Source: Croceicoccus mobilis (GTDB lineage Bacteria > Pseudomonadota > Alphaproteobacteria > Sphingomonadales > Sphingomonadaceae). From it: a DNA stretch of 64,000 nt. Positions 54,087-64,000 of this stretch are shown one piece after another. Both the position numbers and the translations under genes were made by a program. Every line of letters begins with the position of its first letter. Positions within the stretch are counted from its first letter, which is position 1. The stretch is taken from assembly GCF_001661965.1 (NCBI RefSeq), contig NZ_LYWZ01000023.1:186001-250000 (forward strand). Reading direction: 5' to 3'. A model generated the notes under the pieces. The model was not told the origin of the DNA. It ran no database searches and saw only the letters and a list, made by a program, of their open reading frames with translations.

Positions 54087-54335
54087 CTAATCCGGCCCGC
54101 CTGTTTCCAAGAGGCGGGCCACCAGCCACAGGCGGATCGCACTGGCGAGCCCCGGCGGGGTTTCGCTGGCGATCCGTTCTGCGTCTATGCGCGCGACGAT
54201 CGCATTGATCGGCAGCGCCTCTTCCTCGCTGGCGGCGCGCAACATTTCCCAGAACGCGGGTTCCAGACTGATCGAGGTCTTGTGCCCGGCAATCTCGACC
54301 GAGCGTTTGACCGGAGGATGGTAGAGCGGCGTCAT
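54087..54335 (-). CDS. Ribbon-helix-helix domain protein
   Basis: 82 residues matching the RHH_4 family: KRSVEIAGHKTSISLEPAFWEMLRAASEEEALPINAIVARID. This fold binds DNA, but these stand-alone family members have no assigned target. Divergent from trmB. Its last codons lie within the hairpin at 54094-54120. Confidence 0.85.
   Translation of the reverse strand: MTPLYHPPVKRSVEIAGHKTSISLEPAFWEMLRAASEEEALPINAIVARIDAERIASETPPGLASAIRLWLVARLLETGGPD
54094..54120. terminator. Hairpin spanning the RHH gene stop
   Basis: Perfect nine-pair stem GGCCCGCCT / AGGCGGGCC with a 9-nt loop between two convergent genes. Minus-strand continuation contains a TTTT run near 54082-54086. Confidence 0.5.
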
Positions 54336-54406
54336 CGCGCCCTGCCATAACTGCGCATGCGTCCAATGTCTCGACGAAGCCGCATCACTGGGCTAACGGC
54401 GCGCGC

Positions 54407-55105
54407 ATGAGTGCACATAAAGAAGGCGATCCCACCACGCTGAGCAGGCTCTATGGCCGCTCGAAAGGCAAGGCCCTGCGCGCAGGCCAGCAAGAGCTGG
54501 TCGACACGCTGCTGCCGCAGATCTCGGTCCCCGATGAAGGGCCGGTGGATTCGCGCACCCTGTTCGGTGACGATCGCCCGCTCCATTTCGAAATCGGTTT
54601 TGGCGGGGGCGAGCACATGGCTACCCGCGCCGACATGCTGCCCGATCACGGCTTTGTCGGGTGCGAACCGTTCGTCAATGGCGTGGCGCAGGCGCTGGTG
54701 CATATTCGTGACGACCGGCTCGCCAATGTGCGCCTCCACATGGGCGATGCGCTTCAGGTCCTGTCGCGCGTTCCCGATCAGGCACTCTCTTTCGCTTATC
54801 TCCTCCATCCCGATCCCTGGCCCAAGGCCCGCCATGCGAAACGCCGCATGATGAACGACGGCCCGGTGGAGATGATCGCGTCAAAGCTTAAGCCCGGCGG
54901 CGAATTCCGCTTTGGCACCGATCACCCGATCTATCTGCGCCACGCGCTGATGGTGATGCAGCGCCATACCGACAAGTTCGAATGGCTGTGCGATGGGCCA
55001 AAGGATTTCCTCACCCGCCCCGGCGGCTGGCCCGAAACCCGGTACGAGGCGAAAGCCCGCAGGCAGGGGCACGAGGTCTGGTATTTCCGCTATCGCCGGA
55101 AGTAA
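54407..55105 (+). CDS. trmB: tRNA (guanine46-N7)-methyltransferase
   Basis: SAM-dependent formation of m7G46 in tRNA variable loops. 232 residues with LHFEIGFGGGEHM (SAM motif I), GCEPFVNGVAQ, LHPDPWPKARHAKRRMM and the C-terminal TRYEAKARRQGHEVWYFRY. In many alphaproteobacteria trmB lies next to metK; here the two are 53 kb apart. Confidence 0.96.
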   Translation: MSAHKEGDPTTLSRLYGRSKGKALRAGQQELVDTLLPQISVPDEGPVDSRTLFGDDRPLHFEIGFGGGEHMATRADMLPDHGFVGCEPFVNGVAQALVHIRDDRLANVRLHMGDALQVLSRVPDQALSFAYLLHPDPWPKARHAKRRMMNDGPVEMIASKLKPGGEFRFGTDHPIYLRHALMVMQRHTDKFEWLCDGPKDFLTRPGGWPETRYEAKARRQGHEVWYFRYRRK

Positions 55106-55133
55106 GTGGCGCCGGAAGTAGGGGCGCCGGAAG
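55094..55133 (+). repeat. Short tandem repeat at the end of trmB
   Basis: CGCCGGAAG occurs three times at 15-16 bp intervals (55094, 55110, 55125). The first copy encodes the last trmB residues; the others repeat the terminal codons and stop downstream. Confidence 0.6.
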
Positions 55134-55145
55134 GGCTGACGCGGA

Positions 55146-55352
55146 TCAGGCGATGATGTCGGGGATCAGCGCATCCTCGATCAGCATGATCTGATCCTTC
55201 AAAAGCAGTTTGCGCTTTTTCAGACGTGCCACGCGCAACTGGTCGCTCGGATTTTCCTCAAGCGCGCCTATGGCAGCGTCGAGGTCGCGGTGCTCCACCC
55301 GCAGAATCTCCAGCCGTTTGCGCATCTCGTCTTCGGTCATGACGCGATCCAT
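55146..55352 (-). CDS. YdcH-family (DUF465) small protein
   Basis: 68 residues from the ATG at 55352 (AAAGGGG upstream): MDRVMTEDEMRKRLEILRVEHRDLDAAIGALEENPSDQLRVARLKKRKLLLKDQI. A helical hairpin with the family pattern EHRDLD and LKKRKLLLKD. Divergent from a second DUF465 gene at 55603. Function unknown. Confidence 0.85.
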   Translation of the reverse strand: MDRVMTEDEMRKRLEILRVEHRDLDAAIGALEENPSDQLRVARLKKRKLLLKDQIMLIEDALIPDIIA

Positions 55353-55602
55353 GCCCCTTTCATCGCGTGCAGGCAACGTCTCTTGCGACCCGTCGCAATC
55401 TTATTGCCATTTCACCGCAAGCCACCGGGTTTACGCTTCGCAAGATGACGGTTTTGTGATTGTCTGCTGCTTGTCGGATGGATGACCGCCATACGAGTCG
55501 CCACCGGCCATGGCACAGCCATGAGGGGCAAGCCCGTGCCAGTCCGCCCGGGCCTCGCTGCGCTACCAAAGAGCAACACGCTAACGCAGGAGATGAAACT
55601 CT

Positions 55603-55758
55603 ATGGAATCCACGCACATCAGCGCGCTCAATACGAAACATGCCGGTCTTGAACGGCAGATCCACGAGGAAATGATGCGCCCCGCCCCCGATGATGCGAA
55701 GATAAAGACGCTGAAGCGACGAAAGCTCAGGATCAAGGAAGAGATCCTCATGAACTGA
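55603..55758 (+). CDS. Very short DUF465/YdcH-like protein
   Basis: 51 residues, MESTHISALNTKHAGLERQI followed by a helix ending LKRRKLRIKEEILMN. The pattern (N-terminal H-x-x-L, then LKRRKLRIKEEI) parallels the divergent neighbour, indicating a truncated paralogue. AGGAG lies about 10 bases before the ATG, and an intrinsic terminator follows. Confidence 0.8.
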   Translation: MESTHISALNTKHAGLERQIHEEMMRPAPDDAKIKTLKRRKLRIKEEILMN

Positions 55759-55781
55759 GGGCAGATCCCCTTCTTACGTTG

Positions 55782-55813
55782 CGCCCCCGTGCCATTGGCT
55801 TCGGGGGCGTTTT
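55782..55813 (+). terminator. Intrinsic terminator after the short DUF465 gene
   Basis: CGCCCCCG (55782-55789) pairs with CGGGGGCG (55802-55809), then TTTT. Confidence 0.88.
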
Positions 55814-55904
55814 CGTATCCGGCGCGCTCGGCGTTGCCCGCTGAAATAACTAAGGGTTCTCTGGCCCTTTGCTCAGCCGCCCGTTTGCTATAATCCGCAG
55901 GGCC

Positions 55905-58178
55905 ATGCCATCCGCCATTCTCGCCGCACGCACGATCCTGACCAGCCTTCACGAGGTGATGGCCTCGCGCACCCATGCGCAGGCAAAACTGAACATGGTC
56001 GTCGATCTGATCGGTGAAAACCTCGATAGCGAGGTCTGCTCGATCTACCTGCTGCGCGAAGGGATGCTCGAACTCTTCGCGACGCGCGGCCTCAATCAGG
56101 ACGCGGTGCATGTCACCCGCCTTGCCGTGGGCGAAGGTCTCGTCGGCTCCATCGCCGAACAGGTCGAGGTGCTGAACCTTGCCGAAGCCGCGGCCCATCC
56201 CGACTTCTCCTATCGCCCCGAAACGGGGGAGGACAAGTTCCACTCCTTTGCGGGCGTTCCCATCGTCCGGCTAGAGCGCGCCGTGGGCGTGCTGGCCGTG
56301 CAGCATGTCGAACCACGCCGCTATGAAGAGGTGGAGATCGAGGCGCTGCAGACCGTGGCCATGGTCTTGTCGGAGCTGATCGCAAATGCCGGGCTGATCG
56401 ACGATGCCGACACCATAGCCGCCCCGCAGCTGACCGATCCGCGCCAGCTTTCGGGCCTGTCGCTGGTCAAGGGGCTGGCCAAGGGGCACGCGGTGTTCCA
56501 CCAGCCGCGCATCACCATCGAACATGTCGTCGCCGAAGACACCGAGGCCGAGCGCGCCCGCGTGCTGCAGGCGTTCGACAAGATGCGCGAGCAGATCGAG
56601 ACGATGGCGAACCAGGCCGAATTCGGCGTGGGCGGCGAACATGACGAGGTGCTCTCCACCTACAAGATGTTCGCCTATGACGAAGGCTGGGCGCGCCGCA
56701 TCAACGAGGCGATCGACAGCGGCCTCACCGCAGAGGCCGCCATCGAGCGCGTGCAGCAGCGCACCCGCATGCGCATGCGCCAGATCGACGATCCGCTGCT
56801 GGCCGACCGGATGCACGATCTGGAGGATCTGGCGAACCGGCTGCTGCGCATCGTGTCGGGGCAGGTCAGCACTGCGGCGCGGCTGGGGCTTCGCGACGAT
56901 ACGATCCTGATCGCGCGCAACCTGGGCCCTGCCGAACTCCTCGAATATGACCGGCGGCGGCTGAAGGGCGTGATCCTCGAGGAAGGCTCGCTCACCAGCC
57001 ATGTCGTCATCGTCGCGCGCGCCATGGGCGTGCCGGTGCTGGGCCGCATCCGCGGCATGCGCGGGCTGGTGCGTGAAGGCGATCTGGTGCTGCTCGACGG
57101 CACGCAGGGCATTGCCAATATCCGCCCCACCCCGCCCGTGGTCGAAGCGTTCGAGGCGCGCAGCGCCCGCAGCAAGGAGCGGCAGGCCCGCTATGCCGCG
57201 CTGAAGGATGTCGAGCCCTTCACCAAGGACGGCGAGCGCATCACCTTGATGATCAATGCCGGGCTTCGCGACGATGTGCCGATGCTGAACCTGACCGGCG
57301 CCGACGGCATCGGCCTGTTCCGCACCGAATTCCAGTTCCTCGTATCCGCCGCCCTGCCGCAGCGTGATCGCCAGACCCGGCTTTATCGCGACGTGCTGGA
57401 AGCTGCCGGCGAAAAGCCGGTCGTGTTTCGCACCGTCGACGTGGGCGGCGACAAATCGCTCCCCTATCTGCGCGGCGATGAAAGCGGCGAAGCGGATGAA
57501 AACCCCGCCATGGGCTGGCGCGCCCTGCGCCTCGCGCTGGAACGCGAAGGGCTGATGAAGGCGCAGGCCCGCGCCCTCCTCGAAGCATCGGGCGGCAAGA
57601 CGCTGAACGTGATGTTCCCGATGGTCTCCGAACCGTGGGAATTCGACGCCGCAAAGGCGGTTTTCGACAACCAGCTCGCCTTCCTGCGCGAGAGGCGCAA
57701 GCTGCTGCCCGAGGCGATCCGCTATGGCGTGATGCTGGAAGTGCCAGCCCTTGCCGAAGTGCTTGACGTGCTGGCACCCAAGATCTCTTTCCTGTCGATC
57801 GGCACCAATGATCTGACCCAGTTCCTGTTCGCCGCCGATCGGTCGAACCCGAAACTGGCTGAACGATATGACTGGCTGAATCCGTCGATCCTGCGCTTTA
57901 TCCGGCGGGTAGTGCGCGGACTTGCCGGACAGCAGATCGACATCACCGTATGCGGCGAAATGGGTGGCCGCCAACTGGAGGCGCTGGCCCTGATCGGCAT
58001 CGGGCTTCGCCGCCTGTCGATTACGCCAGCCTCGATCGGCCCGCACAAGGCGATGTTCCGCAAGATCGACACGCGTGAATTATCGGAGGTCGTCAATCGC
58101 TGGATCGACGAACCAGTGTCGGATTTGCGCGGCGCGCTGGCCGAATGGGCCGATGCCCGCGACATCGATGTGGAGTAA
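55905..58178 (+). CDS. ptsP: Nitrogen PTS enzyme I (GAF-PEP phosphotransferase)
   Basis: Phosphorylates NPr from PEP at the head of the regulatory nitrogen phosphotransferase system. 757 residues: an N-terminal GAF domain (about 1-165, DSEVCSIYLLREGMLELFATRGL), the swivelling domain with active-site histidine in SLTSHVVIVARAMGVP, and the C-terminal PEP-binding barrel (GLFRTEFQFL, FRTVDVGGDKSLPYL, CGEMGGR). AGGG precedes the ATG. The NPr and EIIANtr partners are not in the window. Confidence 0.95.
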   Translation: MPSAILAARTILTSLHEVMASRTHAQAKLNMVVDLIGENLDSEVCSIYLLREGMLELFATRGLNQDAVHVTRLAVGEGLVGSIAEQVEVLNLAEAAAHPDFSYRPETGEDKFHSFAGVPIVRLERAVGVLAVQHVEPRRYEEVEIEALQTVAMVLSELIANAGLIDDADTIAAPQLTDPRQLSGLSLVKGLAKGHAVFHQPRITIEHVVAEDTEAERARVLQAFDKMREQIETMANQAEFGVGGEHDEVLSTYKMFAYDEGWARRINEAIDSGLTAEAAIERVQQRTRMRMRQIDDPLLADRMHDLEDLANRLLRIVSGQVSTAARLGLRDDTILIARNLGPAELLEYDRRRLKGVILEEGSLTSHVVIVARAMGVPVLGRIRGMRGLVREGDLVLLDGTQGIANIRPTPPVVEAFEARSARSKERQARYAALKDVEPFTKDGERITLMINAGLRDDVPMLNLTGADGIGLFRTEFQFLVSAALPQRDRQTRLYRDVLEAAGEKPVVFRTVDVGGDKSLPYLRGDESGEADENPAMGWRALRLALEREGLMKAQARALLEASGGKTLNVMFPMVSEPWEFDAAKAVFDNQLAFLRERRKLLPEAIRYGVMLEVPALAEVLDVLAPKISFLSIGTNDLTQFLFAADRSNPKLAERYDWLNPSILRFIRRVVRGLAGQQIDITVCGEMGGRQLEALALIGIGLRRLSITPASIGPHKAMFRKIDTRELSEVVNRWIDEPVSDLRGALAEWADARDIDVE

Positions 58179-58402
58179 CCGACGCTGCGAAATGGGCCAC
58201 AGAGCGTAAAAATCGCTCGATTCGCGGAAATTTCTGCGCAAACCCGCATTTCTGCTGGGAAAGACCGCCCCTCGCGGGGTGCAATCCGGCGTTTGATGCC
58301 GTAACGACTGAAACCGTGGCTTTCCGGGGTCGTGATATTCCGGGTCGGGATGGATTCTGACCGACGGCCGCCCCCAAGGCCTGCACGAGAGGTTCCGGAC
58401 GA

Positions 58403-59248
58403 GTGGACGATAGCGAACTGGACGAACTGCCCCTCGGCAATGACGCCGAGAGCGAAGCCGAGACCGGGACGGGTTCCGGCACGGTCAGCGACATCCTGCG
58501 TTCGGAGCGCGAGAAGCAGGACATCAGCCGCAAGGAGATGTCGAGCCGGACCAAGATTTCCGAACGGCACCTGATCGCCATCGACAATGGCGATTTCTCC
58601 GTGATGCCCAGCCGCACCTATATCATCGGCTTCGTGCGCAGCTATGCGCGCGAACTGGGGCTCGATGCGCCAAAGCTGGTCCAGCAGTTGCGCGATGAAA
58701 TGGGCATGGCCGACCGCCAGAAGGTGGATCGCAGCCTCGAACATCTCGAACCGGGGGATCCGGCGCGCAATCCTTCGTCAAAGCTTGCATGGATCGTGGG
58801 CGGCGCGCTGATCGTGCTCGTCGTGCTGGTGCTGATCGGATGGCGCGGATTGTTCATGCCGGCCGCTGACCTTCCCCCGCTGGAGGAAGACGAGATCGTG
58901 GCCGATGCGCCCGCGATCGTAGCCCCCGCCGATACCGGTGCCGTGAACCCGGATGTACCCGCGGACGAGGTAACCTTCACCGCCACTGTCGATGGCATCT
59001 GGGTCAAGTTCTACGACCGCTATGGCCGCCAGCTTTATCAAAAGCAGATGGCGCTGGGCGAAAGCTTTACCATTCCAGACGACGCCGACGGCCCGCAGCT
59101 GTGGACCGGACGCCCCGACGCGCTGACCGTGACCATCGGCGGGCGCGAGGTCGCGCCGCTGGCCGACGGCGAAACCGTGATCCGCGACGTGCCGGTCGAT
59201 GCCGCCTCGCTGCGCGCGCGACCGGCCGGCCCCGGTACGCCGGGCTGA
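58403..59248 (+). CDS. RodZ-like helix-turn-helix membrane protein
   Basis: 281 residues: acidic N-terminus, Cro/XRE-type HTH (SDILRSEREKQDISRKEMSSRTKISERHLIAIDNGDF, about 28-90), one membrane helix (AWIVGGALIVLVVLVLIGW, about 130) and a periplasmic DUF4115 beta domain. The architecture matches RodZ, a cell-shape factor coupling MreB to wall synthesis. Start is GTG with GAGAGG upstream. Position after ptsP is common in alphaproteobacteria. Confidence 0.82.
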   Translation: MDDSELDELPLGNDAESEAETGTGSGTVSDILRSEREKQDISRKEMSSRTKISERHLIAIDNGDFSVMPSRTYIIGFVRSYARELGLDAPKLVQQLRDEMGMADRQKVDRSLEHLEPGDPARNPSSKLAWIVGGALIVLVVLVLIGWRGLFMPAADLPPLEEDEIVADAPAIVAPADTGAVNPDVPADEVTFTATVDGIWVKFYDRYGRQLYQKQMALGESFTIPDDADGPQLWTGRPDALTVTIGGREVAPLADGETVIRDVPVDAASLRARPAGPGTPG

Positions 59249-59322
59249 CTCCGTTCAGCGCCGGTTCGACTTCGCCGCGCCAAAACTGAAGTTTCAAGCA
59301 TTATCTCCAAGAGGTTGCCCGC

Positions 59323-60276
59323 ATGACCGCTCCCGCCATTTTCTCCAACCTGCGCCGAACCGCATTGATGCTGGGCGGCGCGCTGCTGGTCGCCGTTCCG
59401 CTGGCGACACCCGCCCACGCGCAGGACGATGCGCAGCGGATCCGCAAGCTGGAGGCCGAAGTGAAGGCGCTGCAGCGCAAGGTGTTCCCCGGCGGCAGCG
59501 ACAAATATTTCCAGCCCGAAATCGTCGCCCCCGAAACGCAGGCTACGAACCCTGCCTTCAACACATCCGGACCGGTGACCGATCTTCTCGCCCGCATGGA
59601 TTCGGTGGAATCGGCATTGCAGAGCCTGACCGCGCAGGTCGAGAGCAACACCAATGCGATGCGCCTGATGAATGCGCGGGTCGAACAGCTTGAGGCCGAG
59701 GCCGAGCAGTTCCGGGCCATGCAGAATCCGGCTGCTGCCGATGTCGCCGCAGCCGCCGATACCGCGATGGGCAATAATCTGAGCGCCATGAGCGGCACCC
59801 CGACCCCCGGCCCCGCTCCGGTTCCGGCTGCCGCCGCGCCCGCACCCACCACGCCTGTCGCCGCGATCGAGAAACCCTCGACCGGCGATGATGCCGACGA
59901 CACCTATGTCTATGGCTATCGCCTGTGGGACGCGGGCCAGTATGGCCCTGCCCGGACCGAGCTGCAGAAGGTCGTCAATCTCTACCCCGATCACCGCCGC
60001 GCCAGCTGGGCGCGCAATCTGATCGGGCGTTCGTGGCTGGATGAAGGCCAGCCGGGCAAGGCGGGCGAAGCGTTTCTCGCCAATTATCTCAACAACCGCA
60101 GCGGCGAGCGCGCGCCCGACAGCCTCGTGTATCTCGCCCGCGCCACCCTCGCGCTGGGAAATAAGACAAAGAGCTGCGAGGCATTGTCCGAATTCCGCCG
60201 TGTCTATCCGAATGAAGCGGCTGGCCGCCTCTCTTCCATCGCGAACGAGACGGGCCGCGAGGCGGGCTGCAATTGA
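59323..60276 (+). CDS. ybgF: Tol-Pal system protein YbgF (CpoB)
   Basis: Periplasmic protein coordinating outer-membrane constriction with wall synthesis. 317 residues: signal peptide ending AHAQ at about 34, a coiled coil (RIRKLEAEVKALQRKV and later SVESALQSLTAQVESNTNAMRLMNARVEQLEAEAEQF), a Pro/Ala linker and C-terminal tetratricopeptide repeats. The other tol-pal genes are absent from the window; tilS and ftsH follow as usual. Confidence 0.9.
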   Translation: MTAPAIFSNLRRTALMLGGALLVAVPLATPAHAQDDAQRIRKLEAEVKALQRKVFPGGSDKYFQPEIVAPETQATNPAFNTSGPVTDLLARMDSVESALQSLTAQVESNTNAMRLMNARVEQLEAEAEQFRAMQNPAAADVAAAADTAMGNNLSAMSGTPTPGPAPVPAAAAPAPTTPVAAIEKPSTGDDADDTYVYGYRLWDAGQYGPARTELQKVVNLYPDHRRASWARNLIGRSWLDEGQPGKAGEAFLANYLNNRSGERAPDSLVYLARATLALGNKTKSCEALSEFRRVYPNEAAGRLSSIANETGREAGCN

Positions 60277-61255
60277 TACGCCCCTTGATCTGAATGAGCT
60301 GGCGGCGCGCTTTCGCGATGATTGCGCGCCGCTGATCCTGCCCGGCAGCAGGCTGGGCATCGCGGTATCGGGCGGGCCGGATTCGCTGGCCCTGCTGATC
60401 CTCGCCCAATGGGCATTCCCCGGCTCAATCGCTGCGGCGACGGTCGATCACGGGCTGCGCGCCGAAAGCGCGGAAGAAGCCGCCATGGTGGCCGGGGTCT
60501 GCGCAAATCGCGGAATCGCGCACCAGACGATTCCCGTGTCCGTTTCGCAGGATGGCAATCTTTCCGCCAATGCCCGGAAGGAACGCTATCGCGCATTGGG
60601 CGACTGGGCGCGCCGTGAAGGCATTGCCGCCGTCGCCACTGCCCATCACGCCGACGATCTGGCCGAAACCTTGTTGATGCGGCTGAACCGGGGATCGGGT
60701 TTGAAAGGGCTTGCCGCCATGCGCGCATCGCGTCCGATGCCGATGGCTGCCGACATTGGGCTTGTCCGCCCCTTGCTGCAATGGTCGCGCGCCGAACTCG
60801 CCGCGATCTGCGATGCTGAGGGATTGACCCCGGTAATCGATCCGTCGAACACCGATCCGCGCTATGACCGCGCCCGAATCCGCGCCGCCATGGCGCAGGC
60901 GAACTGGCTCGACCCAATGCGCCTTGCCGGTAGCGCGCGCCATTTGCGCGATGCCTTTGACGCGCTGGAGGCTGTCGTCGATGCCGAGTTTTCGGCGCGC
61001 GTCAGCCTGACTGCCGATGGCGAAACCGCAGCCTATAACCCGCAATCGCAAGCAAGGGCCGTGCGCTATCGCGTGCTTGAAAAACTGTTCGCACAGCTGG
61101 GCAGCGCGCCGCGCGGTGGGGAAATCGAACGACTTCTTGGCACGCTCGAATCGGGCGGCGTCGCCACGCTGGCAGGCTATCGCTGCGCCGCGCATGGGCC
61201 CGCAAATGCCCCCGAATGGCGATTAACCCGCGAGGGTCCGAGAAAATCAGGCTGA
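60212..61255 (+). CDS. tilS: tRNA(Ile)-lysidine synthase
   Basis: Converts C34 of the CAU-anticodon isoleucine tRNA to lysidine, essential for AUA decoding. The PP-loop ATP motif is SGGPDSLALL, followed by ATVDHGLRAES and TAHHADDLAETLLMRL. The start is uncertain. The only in-frame ATG is 60212, which overlaps ybgF by 65 bp. An ATT at 60272, four codons before PLDLNELA and preceded by GAGG at good spacing, would give a 327-residue protein. Confidence 0.9.
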   Translation: MKRLAASLPSRTRRAARRAAIDTPLDLNELAARFRDDCAPLILPGSRLGIAVSGGPDSLALLILAQWAFPGSIAAATVDHGLRAESAEEAAMVAGVCANRGIAHQTIPVSVSQDGNLSANARKERYRALGDWARREGIAAVATAHHADDLAETLLMRLNRGSGLKGLAAMRASRPMPMAADIGLVRPLLQWSRAELAAICDAEGLTPVIDPSNTDPRYDRARIRAAMAQANWLDPMRLAGSARHLRDAFDALEAVVDAEFSARVSLTADGETAAYNPQSQARAVRYRVLEKLFAQLGSAPRGGEIERLLGTLESGGVATLAGYRCAAHGPANAPEWRLTREGPRKSG

Positions 61256-61282
61256 ATCGTGCCTTTCGCACCCCCGCGTTTG

Positions 61283-61313
61283 CTTGCCATTCACCATCGC
61301 GACCCTAAATTGG
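61283..61313 (+). promoter_or_regulatory. Candidate heat-shock (RpoH) promoter of ftsH
   Basis: CTTG at 61283-61286, 17 bp, then CCTAAATTGG at 61304-61313. This fits the alphaproteobacterial sigma-32 pattern CTTG-N17/18-CYTATNTNNG with one mismatch. It lies 23 bp before the ftsH ATG. ftsH is a classical heat-shock gene. Confidence 0.5.
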
Positions 61314-61335
61314 GGGGGAAAGGATTCTTAAGCGA

Positions 61336-63279
<1,944 letters not shown>

Positions 63280-63304
63280 TCGACGCAGATTGCCACGTTA
63301 CTTC

Positions 63305-63346
63305 GGCCCCGCCGTCACACCCCTTGGGGAACGTGGCGGCGGGGCC
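63305..63346 (+). terminator. Strong hairpin downstream of ftsH
   Basis: GGCCCCGCCG (63305-63314) pairs perfectly with CGGCGGGGCC (63337-63346), and an inner CCCC-TT-GGGG pairs too. No T tract follows, so it may stabilise the mRNA end or assist factor-dependent termination. Confidence 0.55.
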
Positions 63347-63390
63347 AAGCGTATCTTGAGCATCGAGAAATCTGTGATGGGGTGCCCAAG

Positions 63391-63669
63391 ATGCGCAAGT
63401 TCCTGATTTTCACCGCGCTGGCTGCCGTGCCGCTGTTCGGCGTTGCCGCCTGTTCCGAAGAAACGCAGCAGAACGCCGCGACAACCGCGGAACGGGCTGC
63501 CGCCGACACGCGCGACAATGCCGAAGTCGTCGAAGACACGCTGCGCGAGGGCGCGATCGTGGCATCCGACAAGGTCGCCGAAGGCGCCGCCGATCTGCGC
63601 GGCGAACTGGTCGAGGACGAGCAGACCGATCCCAATCAGGGCGACGGGAAGCTCGACGGTACGGACTGA
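63391..63669 (+). CDS. Small acidic helical lipoprotein
   Basis: 92 residues: signal MRKFLIFTALAAVPLFGVAAC with lipobox VAAC, then a Glu/Ala/Asp-rich helical region (AATTAERAAADTRDNAEVVEDTLREGAIVASDKVAEGAADLRGELVED). GGGG ribosome-binding site. Same general design as the lipoproteins at 39500 and 53304. Function unknown. Confidence 0.72.
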   Translation: MRKFLIFTALAAVPLFGVAACSEETQQNAATTAERAAADTRDNAEVVEDTLREGAIVASDKVAEGAADLRGELVEDEQTDPNQGDGKLDGTD

Positions 63670-63673
63670 CCCG

Positions 63674-64000
63674 TCAATTCAAAGGGAGATGCAGGAACTG
63701 GTTGAAGGCGCTGGCGGTGTAATCGCCGAACGCCTCGCCGCTTACGAAGCCGCGCCTGCGATATAGCGCCAGCGCCGGTTCGAATGTGTCGCCGCTCCCG
63801 GTTTCGAGGCTGAGCCGGGTTAGCCCCTTGCCGCGCGCCTGTGCGATAATCGCCTCCAGCAGCGCGGCCGCAGCGCCCTGCCGCAGGAAATCCGGGTGGG
63901 TGCGCATGGATTTTACCTCTCCCTGCCCGTCACCCAGCAGCTTGAGCGCGCCCATCGCCGCTAGCCTGTCCCCGGCCCATGCCCCCAGCATCGTCAGTTC
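63674..64000 (-). CDS. GNAT acetyltransferase, N-terminus beyond the right edge
   Basis: About 108 residues of a GNAT-fold enzyme. Acetyl-CoA-binding motif A is EVKSMRTHPDFLRQGAAAALLEAIIAQARGKGL, followed by LSLETGSGDTFEPALALYRRRGFVSGEAFGDY. The frame remains open past the last internal Met (63991) to the window edge with ELT before it, so the gene is truncated here. Substrate unknown. Confidence 0.85.
   Translation of the reverse strand, partial: ELTMLGAWAGDRLAAMGALKLLGDGQGEVKSMRTHPDFLRQGAAAALLEAIIAQARGKGLTRLSLETGSGDTFEPALALYRRRGFVSGEAFGDYTASAFNQFLHLPLN

Noticed and set aside
56271-58046. 591-residue - strand frame opposite ptsP
   Set aside because: Shadow frame; ptsP motifs are all intact on the + strand.

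Overview
The window is GC-rich, gene-dense chromosomal DNA from an alphaproteobacterium, most likely a member of the Sphingomonadales (Erythrobacteraceae-like). The evidence is a canonical 231-residue CtrA with Asp51, GANTC sites clustered upstream of ctrA, DUF4167 beside prmC/prfA, a DUF3576 lipoprotein just before leuS, the RodZ-like gene after ptsP, and the ybgF-tilS-ftsH order. Almost everything is core housekeeping. I see no rRNA, tRNA, CRISPR array, insertion sequence or prophage.

Layout. 1-6528: a minus-strand run hisS-prfA-prmC-DUF4167-lnt-metK (metK runs off the left edge). 6661-9450: exported M61 peptidase and pyrophosphatase. 9467-12237: pmbA and a BON-MscS channel. 12434-15671: lptB, rpoN and ctrA. 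15777-18041: phaB and an unknown exported protein. 18042-22628: DUF3576, leuS, lptE, holA. 22633-24509: lptC-lptA and rnd. 24630-26457: ung, an acetyltransferase and an unknown membrane protein. 26517-34513: gltBD (GOGAT) and a lineage-specific acidic membrane protein. 34648-38974: PHB depolymerase, an ABC exporter and uppP. 39169-43601: small stress/lipoprotein genes, rpmG, lolA, a possible structured RNA, xthA, ribA. 43602-44718: a short AT-richer patch with an orphan lipoprotein. 44719-53161: SPFH protein, recQ and the methionine operon (ArsR-methyltransferase regulator, metF, two-piece metH). 53304-55758: small lipoproteins, RHH protein, trmB, two YdcH-like proteins. 55905-64000: ptsP, RodZ-like, ybgF, tilS, ftsH, a small lipoprotein and a partial acetyltransferase.

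How the genes work together. Methionine/SAM metabolism sits at both ends. metK and the regulator-metF-metH operon are about 52 kb apart, yet they carry nearly identical 20-bp inverted repeats at their promoters. This points to one ArsR/methyltransferase-type (SahR-like) regulator controlling both. Envelope biogenesis is heavily represented: lptA, lptB, lptC, lptE, lnt, lolA, uppP, ybgF, a RodZ-like protein and an MsbA-like exporter. Nitrogen-related functions (rpoN, ptsP, gltBD), PHB metabolism (phaB, phaZ) and cell-cycle control (ctrA) are also present. The most interesting non-coding signals are the shared methionine operator, the GANTC/CtrA-box cluster upstream of ctrA, a hairpin-rich stretch between lolA and xthA that ends in a perfect intrinsic terminator, and a candidate heat-shock promoter in front of ftsH.
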